The position numbers were made by a program, and so were the translations under genes. A stretch of 51,790 nt of DNA from Verrucomicrobiota bacterium (GTDB lineage Bacteria > Verrucomicrobiota > Verrucomicrobiia > Chthoniobacterales > UBA10450). The first letter of the stretch is position 1; the number at the start of each line of letters is the position of its first letter. The DNA is taken from positions 1-51,790 of the forward strand of contig QHQA01000114.1 in assembly GCA_003219695.1 (NCBI GenBank). The letters run 5' to 3'. The notes under the pieces are model-generated. The model had not been told where the DNA came from, ran no database searches, and worked only from the letters and a program-made list of their open reading frames with translations. Positions 24,329-33,360 of this stretch are shown piece after piece.

Positions 24329-25156
24329 ATGGCGGCCGGTGCGAAAATGTTCCATCGACGATCAACACAATGGGCGATCGCGATTTTGTTCGCGTTCTGC
24401 GCCGGTTCGCTGGCGGCGAATTGGCAGGCGACGGTCAGCAAAGATCCGGCTGGGAATTTTCCCGAGTTGCGCCCGCTGCGTGCGTTCTACCGCTTCGGAT
24501 GGGCGGGATTTACCGCTGCTACCGGAGAGGTCCATTTTACAAAGCCGCCCGGAGATAAGTTTCAACTCGATGGAACGGGCCGAACCGTTGGCTTGGTTCG
24601 GATGCTGTGGAAACTGGATGCGACCCATCGCGCGGTGGCCAACGCGGAAACGCTGCACCCGGTCGAAACTGAGCAAACAGAAAATTATCGATCAAAAAAA
24701 ATCGCCACCCATCTCACATTTACAAATAGCGGAGTAACTGCGGCGAAAACAGAAGGCGAAGGCGGCGGCGCCAAAACAAAGACTCGCCAGTTTAGTTTGC
24801 CGAACCTGTTCGATATGCACTCGGCGGTGCTTTATTTGCGCAGCCAGCCCCTCAGGGATCGCAGCGTTTATCGCGTCGTCGTGTACCCAGCTACCAATGC
24901 TTATCTTGCTACCGTCACCGTCGCCGGGCGGGAAAAAATCTCCGTGCACGCCGGTACTTACAACGCGATCAAACTTGATTTGCAGTTGAAGCGCATCGGC
25001 AAGCATCTCGAATTGGAGCCGTATCGGAAATTTCGTCGCGCCACAATCTGGGTGTCGGACGATGCGGAGCGACTTCTGCTTCGCATTGAAGCGCAAGTTT
25101 TCGTCGGCACAGTTTTTGCCGAACTACAATCAGTGCGTTTCGATAACCCAAAGTAG
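24329..25156 (+). CDS. DUF3108 domain protein, exported
   Basis: The 275-residue product begins with a short lead and a signal peptide (MFHRRSTQWAIAILFAFCAGSLAA); the start may be at 24329 or, better placed for the signal, 24347. The mature part follows DUF3108: LRAFYRFGWAGFTAATGEVHF, LFDMHSAVLYLRSQPLRDRSVYRVVVYP near the middle and VSDDAERLLLRIEAQVFVGTVFAELQSV at the end. Such proteins are periplasmic or outer-membrane-associated and of unknown function, with a lipocalin-like beta fold suspected. A GC-rich palindrome (25170-25183) separates it from the converging gene. Confidence 0.82.
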   Translation: MAAGAKMFHRRSTQWAIAILFAFCAGSLAANWQATVSKDPAGNFPELRPLRAFYRFGWAGFTAATGEVHFTKPPGDKFQLDGTGRTVGLVRMLWKLDATHRAVANAETLHPVETEQTENYRSKKIATHLTFTNSGVTAAKTEGEGGGAKTKTRQFSLPNLFDMHSAVLYLRSQPLRDRSVYRVVVYPATNAYLATVTVAGREKISVHAGTYNAIKLDLQLKRIGKHLELEPYRKFRRATIWVSDDAERLLLRIEAQVFVGTVFAELQSVRFDNPK

Positions 25157-25201
25157 CGCATGCGTCTGGCCCGCCGCGGCGGGACAGAGGCCCGCGTCAC
25201 G

Positions 25202-25945
25202 TTATTCAGGAACCCACTGACCGCGAACTGGCGGAGCGGGCGGAGCACGCATACGCCGGCGCGAGGGATCGTAATACGGTTCGCGTGGCGGCGGCAACAA
25301 GCGCATTGCTGCAAGCGTTTCGATATCCAGCCGGCCCGTCACGGGAATCCTCGTTTGGGCCTGATAGGCGCGCAGGGAAAGTTCCATTGCCGGCCCATAG
25401 ATTCCATCAATCTGTTGGTGATAGAGACCGCGGCGGGCCAGTGCGATCTGGGCCGAGAGAATCACACTGCGCTGCACACCGGCAGTGGCAGTCTCGAATG
25501 GAGTACCAGCAAGCACTCCTCCCGGTGAAGCGCCGGGAGTCACGGGACTGGATGGATACACTTGTTGGCTCGGCGGCTCATTGTTAAACGGCTGAGCCGG
25601 CGCCGCGGTCGCCGCATTTTCCGTCTCGTTAGAGGATCCTTCGCCAAGTATAGCAGCGGAAGCAGGACTCGGCGACGCAGCTTTCGTTCCTCGTCGGGTA
25701 GAACCGGAAGAGTTAATTCTCAGCGACTGAAGCGTCTCGCTGTTGAGTTCGCCGTTAACTTGCAGGCCGTTGCGAATTTGGTAGCGGCGAATGGCTGCGG
25801 TTAAGTTCGCATTCATTTCACCGGTCACTTCGCCATAGTAAAAACCCTGGTCCTTCAGCGCCTGCTGCACGCTTTCAACCAGTTGATCGGCGCGCGCCAG
25901 CATCAGCGATCCAATGAAGATCAGCGCAGCGGTTTTGGTTTTCAT
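25202..25945 (-). CDS. Exported protein with two peptidoglycan-binding domains
   Basis: The 247-residue protein has a signal peptide (MKTKTAALIFIGSLMLARA), a PG_binding_1 domain (VQQALKDQGFYYGEVTGEMNANLTAAIRRYQIRNGLQVNGELNSETLQSL, about residues 25-76), a Ser/Pro/Ala-rich linker of about 80 residues, and a second PG_binding_1 copy (IALARRGLYHQQIDGIYGPAMELSLRAYQAQTRIPVTGRLDIETLAAM, about 165-213). The tail is Pro/Arg rich. There is no catalytic domain, so it likely tethers something to the wall. It lies downstream of an amidase gene on the same strand. Confidence 0.88.
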   Translation of the reverse strand: MKTKTAALIFIGSLMLARADQLVESVQQALKDQGFYYGEVTGEMNANLTAAIRRYQIRNGLQVNGELNSETLQSLRINSSGSTRRGTKAASPSPASAAILGEGSSNETENAATAAPAQPFNNEPPSQQVYPSSPVTPGASPGGVLAGTPFETATAGVQRSVILSAQIALARRGLYHQQIDGIYGPAMELSLRAYQAQTRIPVTGRLDIETLAAMRLLPPPREPYYDPSRRRMRAPPAPPVRGQWVPE

Positions 25946-25982
25946 TTCGATGTTATTTTGGACGCCCCGCTTTTTTGCCTAT

Positions 25983-26789
25983 TCAGCGCTTTCTCGGATC
26001 TTTTACCACCAGCCCCGGAAGCTTTCGGGGCTGGCTCGCCACGTCACGATAACGCAAAATTCCGTCGGCCACGGCTGCGGCAATCTGGTCGCGATAATCC
26101 TCAGTCGCGAGCCTGGAAATGTCCTCCTTGTTTGTGAGAAATCCTCCCTCGATCAAAACGGCAGGAGCAGTCACGTTCGCGATCACAAAAAATTCGTTGG
26201 CTCGCGTGCCCCGATCCACGGCCCGGGTGCGCGCCACCAGCGCTTCCTGAATAAATCCGGCGAGACGTTGACTCTCAGGATTCGGCGAATCCGAAAGTGG
26301 TCGCCACAGAAATGGCAACCACGAGGCCAAAAACGAGCCGGCAGTGATTTGATGCGCGGCGTAGTACGTCTCTACGCCGGTGGCTACCGGTTTGTTATCT
26401 TCGTTGAAATGGATGCTGACGAAAATGCAATCTGTCACTCGATTGGCGAATGCCGCGCGGTCTGCCAGCGAAACATAGGTGTCTCCCAGGCGCGTCATCA
26501 ATGTGGCGATTCCTTCCGAGTCCAGCAGCCGATCGATTCGCCGCGCCACGTCCAGCGTCAGGTCTTTTTCCATTATCCCGCCACACATCGCGCCGGAGTC
26601 TTGACCGCCGTGGCCGGGATCAAGAACTACTACGGCAAACGGCCTGAGCGCAGCAGGCGGCGGTTGCGCCGTTCTCGACGGTGCTCTGGCCGCCGGCCGC
26701 TCCGCCTGACGCTGCAGGATCCAGGCGAAAGACGCGATCATCAACAGCAACCCGACAAAGGCCAGCACATTCCAGAGCGCTCGTTTCAT
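25983..26789 (-). CDS. N-acetylmuramoyl-L-alanine amidase (Amidase_3)
   Basis: This 268-residue zinc amidase cleaves the bond between MurNAc and the stem peptide. It has an N-terminal membrane anchor or uncleaved signal (about residues 8-26), a Pro/Ala linker, then the Amidase_3 domain: VVLDPGHGGQDSGA with the first zinc histidine, MEKDLTLDVARRI with the zinc glutamate, VSIHFNED with the second histidine, and VLIEGGFLTNKED with the catalytic glutamate. All four are present. It is 34 bases after prcA on the same strand, so it could be expressed from the UBact-proteasome transcript; this does not imply shared function. Confidence 0.93.
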   Translation of the reverse strand: MKRALWNVLAFVGLLLMIASFAWILQRQAERPAARAPSRTAQPPPAALRPFAVVVLDPGHGGQDSGAMCGGIMEKDLTLDVARRIDRLLDSEGIATLMTRLGDTYVSLADRAAFANRVTDCIFVSIHFNEDNKPVATGVETYYAAHQITAGSFLASWLPFLWRPLSDSPNPESQRLAGFIQEALVARTRAVDRGTRANEFFVIANVTAPAVLIEGGFLTNKEDISRLATEDYRDQIAAAVADGILRYRDVASQPRKLPGLVVKDPRKR

Positions 26790-26823
26790 TCGTGGTTTCC
26801 GCGAGAAGAGTTCTCTTCATAAC

Positions 26824-27603
26824 TTAATCACGAATGAGGGCGCGCAATTCCTTATCTGATAACGAACGGTAGCGAATCGCCCTGCTGCCATCGCGCTCCA
26901 ACACCGCTGCTTCAATTCCCGCATTGACCAGCTGTTCCTGTCGATGTTGCACGACGGCCGCGCGCTCCGGCAGTTTCTTTGTTTCGCCGGCCTGCAAAAA
27001 CATGTGCCCGATGCTCCACGCGTCCAGCGCGGAGTTGAGCGCAGCTTCAAAAGTGGAATCCGGCGTATGCTGGTCTTTCAGGAATTGCTCCATGAGTTCT
27101 CGCGATTGCTGCGTGCCGCTGAGCGCCGCGAAATCCTGCCGCGCTTGCGCGTACGTTGCGCCGTTGGTTGCGATCTCGCCATCGTATTCCACTCGCAAAA
27201 ACAAATCTTCCTCAGGCCGTCTGCCCACCTCGGCAAAGAGCATCCGCGCCAAATAAGGCGGGCCATAAATCTGTTCAAATGCGCTCTTCATCACAGGACT
27301 AAGCGAGTAATGCACGAGGCGCCGCAGCGAGACGTCTGCCGCCGAGCGGGTGAACCCTTCTGTGCTGGCCAACTCAATTGCCGCCATTCGCAACCGCTCG
27401 ATGTCCCCCGGATGCCCGATGGCTCCCATCGCGATGCGGTCGTATATCTCGAAAATTTTCTGCCGCGTTTGGCCGACAGTGAGAAACAGAATGCCATCGC
27501 GAAATCCGAGCGCTGCGATGGGACTCCCCGGAGCGAGCTGCGCTTCAAGGTACTCGCGGCGGTTGGCGATCGCTTCGACCCAACGATACGGTTCTTCGAT
27601 CAT
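26824..27603 (-). CDS. prcA: Proteasome subunit alpha (PrcA-like)
   Basis: The 259-residue protein starts at MIEEPYRWVEA, overlapping prcB by four bases (ATGA). It follows bacterial PrcA: an N-terminal helix (WVEAIANRREYLEAQLA), then PIAALGFRDGILFLTVGQTRQKIFEIYDRIAMGAIGHPGDIERLR, which aligns with the LQKISELYDRVGFAA region, and the later FLRVEYDGEIAT. No catalytic threonine is expected. Alpha rings gate the 20S core and dock the ATPase. The long upstream frame to 27813 is shadow sequence within prcB. Divergence from actinobacterial PrcA is substantial, as expected of a UBact-type system, but the strand order is clear. Confidence 0.9.
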   Translation of the reverse strand: MIEEPYRWVEAIANRREYLEAQLAPGSPIAALGFRDGILFLTVGQTRQKIFEIYDRIAMGAIGHPGDIERLRMAAIELASTEGFTRSAADVSLRRLVHYSLSPVMKSAFEQIYGPPYLARMLFAEVGRRPEEDLFLRVEYDGEIATNGATYAQARQDFAALSGTQQSRELMEQFLKDQHTPDSTFEAALNSALDAWSIGHMFLQAGETKKLPERAAVVQHRQEQLVNAGIEAAVLERDGSRAIRYRSLSDKELRALIRD

Positions 27604-28424
27604 GCAACCGTTTCCTTGAAGACGGCCGCGATTTTGCTCTCCGGCAAAGTGGTGATGCCTTCGCGGGACACGATCTTGATGAGCGGATAAATTTTTCCGC
27701 TGCGATCTACGCCACCGGTCGCGGTATCGGATTCCGCAGCAGTATCGAGAGCGCGCAACGCGACTGATACCGCCTCGTTTTCGCTCAATTTGTGCAGCGG
27801 CTTCGCGCCCCAATGATTTTCATAATAAAGAATTCCCCGCACGGCAGGCGACCCAGACCCAGTCGCAGCGTAATCAGTCGCTTCAAATTGCGCACCCATG
27901 GCATCGTAAAAATAAAGACGCGCCTCGGGTTTCGAATTTCCTTTGTACGTGGCGAAGATCGGCACCACCACGCCGACGCCTTGCATGACGAAACCAAAAT
28001 TGTCTCGCAGCAATTTGGATAGGGCGCGCACTTTTCCATCCACACTCATCTCCTGCAGTTGAGTTCGCCGAAAGTATTGGAGCGAGTGCTCCAGCACGCG
28101 CGCCATTTCCCACGCCGTTGCAGGGACGCCGGCGATGGCCATGATGGAATGTCGATCGATCTCCAGAACTTTGTCGGCGCGATCATAGACCACGGTGTTG
28201 CCTGCCGTGGCGCGGCGATCGCCCGCCACCAGCACGCCACCGGAAAATTTGAAAGCAAGAATTGTGGTTGCCTCGGTCTGCTCCCAGATTTTTTGTGCCG
28301 CCCCAGCCTGCGGCATCGGAGCAATGGCTGCTGGACCGAGCAGACCTTTGCGTCGCAGCAGCGAAGGGAAATCGCCGGCTGCGCCAGAAGAATTCTGGTC
28401 AAACCCCACCGGTGCGCGTTCCAT
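27600..28424 (-). CDS. prcB: Proteasome subunit beta (PrcB-like), with propeptide
   Basis: The 274-residue protein starts at MERAPVGFDQ, its ATG sharing bases with the UBact stop (TAATG). A 52-residue propeptide precedes TTILAFKFSGGVLVAGDRRA. With the cut before T53, the catalytic set falls at Thr1, Asp17 (in AGDRRA) and Lys33 (in ADKVLEID), matching the canonical numbers. YAATGSGSPAVRGIL and DTATGGVDRSGKIYP near the end correspond to the conserved GSGS and SATGGPD regions. It should be the protease of the 20S core, degrading modified proteins with an Mpa-type ATPase. The frame upstream of 28424 is UBact shadow and is excluded. Confidence 0.95.
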   Translation of the reverse strand: MERAPVGFDQNSSGAAGDFPSLLRRKGLLGPAAIAPMPQAGAAQKIWEQTEATTILAFKFSGGVLVAGDRRATAGNTVVYDRADKVLEIDRHSIMAIAGVPATAWEMARVLEHSLQYFRRTQLQEMSVDGKVRALSKLLRDNFGFVMQGVGVVVPIFATYKGNSKPEARLYFYDAMGAQFEATDYAATGSGSPAVRGILYYENHWGAKPLHKLSENEAVSVALRALDTAAESDTATGGVDRSGKIYPLIKIVSREGITTLPESKIAAVFKETVA

Positions 28425-28600
28425 TACTGACCCGTGCGCTGGCGATAGCGCTTGGATTGGTTGGGATCGACCTTGCGCATTTTTTTTAGGAGGTCCTTTG
28501 TGTCCGGCCGCGAAACGTCCGGCGAACGCGGGCCTCCGCCATCGCCTTGTTTTGGTCCCCACGGAGCCGGTTCCACCGGCTTTTGAATGCGCTCAGGCAT
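28424..28600 (-). CDS. ubact: UBact, Pup-like ubiquitin-type protein modifier
   Basis: A 58-residue frame starts MPERIQKPVEPAPW, has a flexible Gly/Pro-rich middle, then SRPDTKDLLKKMRKVDPNQS and ends KRYRQRTGQ. This is the UBact signature: a disordered N-terminus, an LLKKMRKVD helix and the RYRQR-T/S-G-E/Q tail. It directly precedes prcB, with stop and start overlapping by one base. UBact plays the part of Pup, marking proteins for the proteasome. The final residue is glutamine, so a deamidase would be needed to expose the ligation-competent glutamate. No Shine-Dalgarno is obvious ahead of the ATG. Confidence 0.93.
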   Translation of the reverse strand: MPERIQKPVEPAPWGPKQGDGGGPRSPDVSRPDTKDLLKKMRKVDPNQSKRYRQRTGQ

Positions 28601-28868
28601 GAAAAAATCTAAGAGCAAATATTGGAAAGGCAAGCCGGGGCAGCAAATGACGAAGCACGAATGACGAATGACGAAACAAGCACGAAATCCAAAATCGGAG
28701 TTGATACATCCGTTTCCATGCGAGCCGTGGCGAAAAAAAAGTAGCGCAGGTTTCTAAACCTGCTGTGTCGCCGATTTCGAAATCGGCTGGAGGTTCTCAT
28801 TTCTCGGCGCGTGGAATCGCCTAGCATCAAGCTTGTTTCGAATTTCGAGATTCGGATTTCGGATTTTG
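28601..28868. other. Divergent intergenic region between UBact and LysM genes
   Basis: No gene is supported here. It holds repeat fragments: direct CGAATGACGAATGACGAA at about 28660, a paired-hairpin unit at 28741-28790 (CAGGTTTCTAAACCTG and GCCGATTTCGAAATCGGC), and an AATTTCGAGATTCGGATTTC segment near 28840. The promoters of the UBact operon and of the LysM gene should both be here, but no consensus pair was recognised. The 28741 unit is the same family as the one inside the ABC exporter gene. Confidence 0.55.
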
Positions 28869-28913
28869 ATGATGCTTGCCAGAGAAATCGGGCAATGGCA
28901 AAGTTTCGCCCCG

Positions 28914-29375
28914 ATGAAATTGGGTGCCATTTTTGCTGTAGCCTTCGCCTTCGCGCTGTGGACTGCTTCTCCGCAGACGCCCACGCCGGAACCCTCAAAA
29001 TCAACTGACGCCGCTCAACTGGAAGCGCTGGCAAAAAAGATAGACGAACAGAACACCAAGATTGATGCGCTTTCTCAGGAAATCCTGAAGCTCGAGCAGG
29101 AAATTTCGCACATCCGTCCAGGCGTGATGATAGGAGAAGCCACGCCTTCATCGCCTAACCTTGCCGCTCCAATCGCGTCTCCCTCACATCCGGCTGGCGC
29201 GAACACGCACATCGTCGCACGCGGCGAGACGCTGACGGCCATAGCCAAAATGTACAAAGTGAGCGTGGATGAATTGCAAAAAGCCAACCACATCGAAGAT
29301 GGCCGTAAATTGCAGGCCGGCCAAACCATCATCATTCCGATGTCTGGCACGCCGACGCCAACGCCCGCCGGATAG
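28914..29375 (+). CDS. Exported coiled-coil LysM protein
   Basis: The 153-residue product starts at MKLGAIFAVAFAFALWTA, a signal peptide; earlier ATGs at 28869/28872 add a hydrophilic lead. A coiled coil follows (DAAQLEALAKKIDEQNTKIDALSQEILKLEQEISHI, about residues 28-64), then a linker and one LysM domain (HIVARGETLTAIAKMYKVSVDELQKANHIEDGRKLQAGQTIIIP, about 98-142). It would bind the glycan strands and oligomerise through the coiled coil. The arrangement recalls small division- or envelope-linked LysM proteins. It converges with the ABC exporter gene across 10 bp. Confidence 0.85.
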   Translation: MKLGAIFAVAFAFALWTASPQTPTPEPSKSTDAAQLEALAKKIDEQNTKIDALSQEILKLEQEISHIRPGVMIGEATPSSPNLAAPIASPSHPAGANTHIVARGETLTAIAKMYKVSVDELQKANHIEDGRKLQAGQTIIIPMSGTPTPTPAG

Positions 29376-29385
29376 TGGAATTTTC

Positions 29386-31281
29386 CTAAACCGGCAGTTG
29401 CTCTTCTCTTCCCAGAGCTTGCGGCGTAATGATTTCTGCCTGCGGCTCTGTCTCGCGCGATTGCGAGGCGTCGAGCAAATTTTGCCGGCATAGCCGCGCA
29501 TACTTTCCCTCCAGCGCGAGCAATTCCTCGTGTGTGCCGCGCTCGATGATCCGGCCGTGATCGAGCACCAGAATTTGGTCCGCATGCACAATTGTCGAAA
29601 GCCGGTGCGCGATCACAATCGACGTCCGATTTGCCATCAAATGTTCCAGCGCCTCCTGAATCAATCGTTCCGTCGCCGTGTCCACGCTGGCAGTCGCTTC
29701 ATCCAGAATCAAAATCGGCGGGTCCTTTAAGAGAGCGCGCGCAATTGAGAGCCGCTGTTTTTCGCCCACGCTTAGTTTCACGCCGCGCTCGCCGACCACG
29801 CTTTCCAAGCGGTCGGGCAAACGCTCGATAAATTCGCGTGCGTTCGCTGCGTCCACCGCGCGCCACAACTCCACATCAGTGGCGTCTGGTTTTCCCATCA
29901 AAAGGTTTTCGCGAATCGATCCGTTAAACAAAAAGCTCTCCTGCGTCACCACACCGACTGCTTCGCGCAACGCGCGTAGCCCATATTCGCGAATCGGTCT
30001 GCCATCGATATAAATCTGGCCACTGGTGAATTCGTAAAAGCGCACCAGCAAATTCACCAGCGTCGATTTTCCCGCGCCGGTCGCGCCGACCAGCGCGACC
30101 GTCACGCCGGGCGGCGCATGAAACGATACGTGCCTGAGTGCGGGCAAGCCTTCGACGTAACTGAAGCTTACGTCTTCGTAGCGAATGTCGCCCAGAATTC
30201 GAATGTGACCTTGTAGCGCAGGTTTCCAAACCTCCTGTGTCGCCGATTTCCAAATCGGCTGCGCGGCGACAGCGGGTTTTGAAATCCGCGACAAAGCAGA
30301 CTCGGAGGTCTGCGCTACGGCTCCCGGCTCCGCTGCTTCATCGAGAATCTCAAACACGCGTTCACCCGCCGCGCGCCCTGCCTGGACAAGTTGATTGAGC
30401 TGATGCAACCGGCTGATCGGATCGTAAAGAAACGCCGTCAGCAGGAGAAAGGCGACCAAATCACCGATCTGCATCGCACCCATCAATGCTGCGTGACCGC
30501 CAAACCCAAGGATGAGAAGCGCGCCGATCGCTTCAAACATCGACATCGACGGCGAATAAATCGCCCACGTTCGCATCACCACCAGCGTGGCGCGCCGCAG
30601 CTGATCGCTCGCCCGATTAAAGCGCGCATGTTCCTCGCGTTCGCGCGCGAAACTTTTGATCTGGCGAATCCCGGCGAGGTTATCGTGCAACAGCGCGTTG
30701 ATGTCCGACGAAGCGCGCCGTTGCAACCGGTAGCGCTGGTGTGCCGTGAACGTGTAAGCCAGCGCGCCTGCGATGAGCAACGGAAACGGCACCAATGCGA
30801 GAATTGCGAGCTTCGCGTTCCAATAAAACATCACCGCCAACACGATCACGATCTGCAGCACCGCAATGACACCCTGTTCAATTCCATCGATCAATACGCG
30901 CTCGACCGAATTCACGTCTTCGATCACGCGCGTCATCAGATCGCCCGTGGCGCGATTGTCGAACCAGCGCAACGGCAACAGTTGAATATGCGAATACAAA
31001 TCGCTGCGCAGATCGAAAATGACTTTTTGCTCGAACGTGTTGTTCAGAATGATCCGCAGCGAGTTAAAAACGTGCTGAAGCAGAAATGCCACTGCCGCGA
31101 GCAGAATCAGCGGCAGCAATTTGTCCGGCCGCTGCGCGCGCACCACGTCGTCGATGATCCATTTGGTGGCGCTCGGAAAAACGATCACCATGAGCGTGCT
31201 CAGGACCGCACACGTCAGCGTGCCAGCGGCCATCCACGGATACCGCCTCAAATAAGCGAATACGCGCGAGACCGTTTTCAT
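29386..31281 (-). CDS. ABC exporter, MsbA-like, with repeat-derived linker
   Basis: The 631-residue half-transporter joins a six-helix membrane domain (about residues 1-310; AYLRRYPWMAAGTLTCAVLS, VAFLLQHVFNSLRIILNN) to an ATPase domain (about 365-600) with Walker A GATGAGKST, a VVTQESFLFNGSIREN Q-loop, signature LSVGEKQR and Walker B ILILDEATAS, then an H-loop in IAHRLST. The start MKTVSRV at 31281 is preferred; longer frames cover a repeat. Residues about 322-357 (AQTSESALSRISKPAVAAQ and on) sit between the domains and are encoded by a dispersed repeat at 30213-30318. Likely exports lipid or lipid A; substrate inferred only. Confidence 0.92.
   Translation of the reverse strand: MKTVSRVFAYLRRYPWMAAGTLTCAVLSTLMVIVFPSATKWIIDDVVRAQRPDKLLPLILLAAVAFLLQHVFNSLRIILNNTFEQKVIFDLRSDLYSHIQLLPLRWFDNRATGDLMTRVIEDVNSVERVLIDGIEQGVIAVLQIVIVLAVMFYWNAKLAILALVPFPLLIAGALAYTFTAHQRYRLQRRASSDINALLHDNLAGIRQIKSFAREREEHARFNRASDQLRRATLVVMRTWAIYSPSMSMFEAIGALLILGFGGHAALMGAMQIGDLVAFLLLTAFLYDPISRLHQLNQLVQAGRAAGERVFEILDEAAEPGAVAQTSESALSRISKPAVAAQPIWKSATQEVWKPALQGHIRILGDIRYEDVSFSYVEGLPALRHVSFHAPPGVTVALVGATGAGKSTLVNLLVRFYEFTSGQIYIDGRPIREYGLRALREAVGVVTQESFLFNGSIRENLLMGKPDATDVELWRAVDAANAREFIERLPDRLESVVGERGVKLSVGEKQRLSIARALLKDPPILILDEATASVDTATERLIQEALEHLMANRTSIVIAHRLSTIVHADQILVLDHGRIIERGTHEELLALEGKYARLCRQNLLDASQSRETEPQAEIITPQALGREEQLPV
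30213..30318. repeat. Multi-hairpin repeat inside the ABC exporter gene
   Basis: The unit starts GTAGCGCAGG and ends TCTGCGCTAC. On one strand it contains four hairpins, for example AGGTTTCCAAACCT, GCCGATTTCCAAATCGGC and AGACCTCCGAGTCT. A two-hairpin version lies at 28741-28790 between genes. Here it is read in frame as 36 residues in the linker of the exporter, with no stop codon. Confidence 0.75.
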
Positions 31282-31296
31282 TGAGGGAAACATTAC

Positions 31297-31416
31297 CAGA
31301 AGCACGCGAATCACGCGAATGCACCCAGCCTTCGCCAAACCTCCTGAGCGACAGCCGCGAATGGTCGCCCTCTCACCCTCCTATTCGTGTTTATTCGTGT
31401 CCATTCGTGGTTAAAA
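31297..31416. repeat. ATTCGTG-type repeat in the ABC exporter/folB divergent region
   Basis: CACGCGAATCACGCGAATG at 31303-31321 faces three ATTCGTG units (31383-31411). This is the same vocabulary as 1061-1130. It occupies most of the 142 bp between the divergent exporter gene and folB, so promoters of both must overlap it. Confidence 0.6.
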
Positions 31417-31423
31417 TTCGTTG

Positions 31424-32537
<1,114 letters not shown>

Positions 32538-32610
32538 TGCAGGCAGGCGTCCTTGCCTGCTCGCATTCGCGATTCCTTTCTGCGAACACGGAGACGAAAC
32601 TCAGCTCATC

Positions 32611-33270
32611 ATGGCCCAGCTCTTCCCGAAAAGCGCGAACGTTCATGCGCGCGTCACTATTCTGGGTTTGGTTGTTCTGATCTGTGGAGCTGGTTGGGCT
32701 ACTTCGACCATTTATTGGTCTCCCTATACCACGGAGGTCGATATCCCGCTGCAACAACCCATTCCATTCAGCCACAAACATCATGTCACCGACGACGGAA
32801 TCGATTGCCGTTATTGCCACACCTCAGTGGAAAAATCGTCATTTGCCGGCATTCCGCCGACTGAAACCTGCATGACCTGCCATTCGCAAATCTGGACGGA
32901 CGCGCCGGTGCTCGCTTCGCTCCGGGAAAGTCTGTCCACGGGCACGCCGCTAAAATGGGTCCGGGTAAATGATTTGCCGGGCTACGTCTATTTCAATCAC
33001 AGCATTCACGTGGCCAAGGGAATCGGCTGCTCGTACTGCCATGGTCGAGTGGATCAGATGCCGCTGACGCGCAAAGCGCAGACGCTTTACATGCGGTGGT
33101 GCTTGGATTGCCACCGCAATCCCGAAAAGTACATCCGCCCACGCGACGAGATCTTCGATATGGCGTGGCAACCGCCGCCAAATCAACTGGAACGAGGTCA
33201 AAAGCTGGTTGCCCGGTATCACGTGGATACCACCGGACACCTCGTAAATTGCAGCACCTGTCATCGGTGA
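32611..33270 (+). CDS. actA: Alternative complex III pentaheme cytochrome c, ActA
   Basis: The 219-residue protein has one N-terminal membrane helix (about residues 15-30, VTILGLVVLICGAGW) and five heme c sites: CRYCH 66-70, CMTCH 87-91, CSYCH 140-144, CLDCH 164-168 and CSTCH 214-218. Extra histidines (FSHKHH near 53, FNHSIH near 128) are probable axial ligands. ActA relays electrons from ActB to ActE or the oxidase on the periplasmic side. It opens a 12-gene plus-strand operon. Confidence 0.94.
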   Translation: MAQLFPKSANVHARVTILGLVVLICGAGWATSTIYWSPYTTEVDIPLQQPIPFSHKHHVTDDGIDCRYCHTSVEKSSFAGIPPTETCMTCHSQIWTDAPVLASLRESLSTGTPLKWVRVNDLPGYVYFNHSIHVAKGIGCSYCHGRVDQMPLTRKAQTLYMRWCLDCHRNPEKYIRPRDEIFDMAWQPPPNQLERGQKLVARYHVDTTGHLVNCSTCHR

Positions 33271-33275
33271 AAACA

Positions 33276-33360
33276 AGTGATTAGTGAACGGTGATAAGTG
33301 AACGGAAACCATGAAGCGTGAAATTGATTCACCGATCACTGATCACAGATCACCGATCAC
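33276..33360. repeat. GTGATCAC-type palindrome spanning the actB start codon
   Basis: AGTGATTAGTGAACGGTGA at 33276-33294 is mirrored by TCACCGATCACTGATCACAG from 33329 on, with a third GATCACCGATCAC copy to 33360. The actB ATG at 33311 is in the middle, so the repeat encodes the first residues SPITDHRSPITRA of ActB and may also fold over the ribosome-binding site. Confidence 0.6.

Noticed and set aside
25983-26789. Wall amidase as a functional part of the UBact-proteasome system
   Set aside because: It has a complete zinc amidase motif set and a membrane anchor; adjacency alone does not link it to cytosolic protein degradation.
27604-27813. N-terminal extension of the proteasome alpha subunit
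   Set aside because: It lies inside prcB in another frame and has arginine-rich shadow composition; the ATGA overlap start matches family length.
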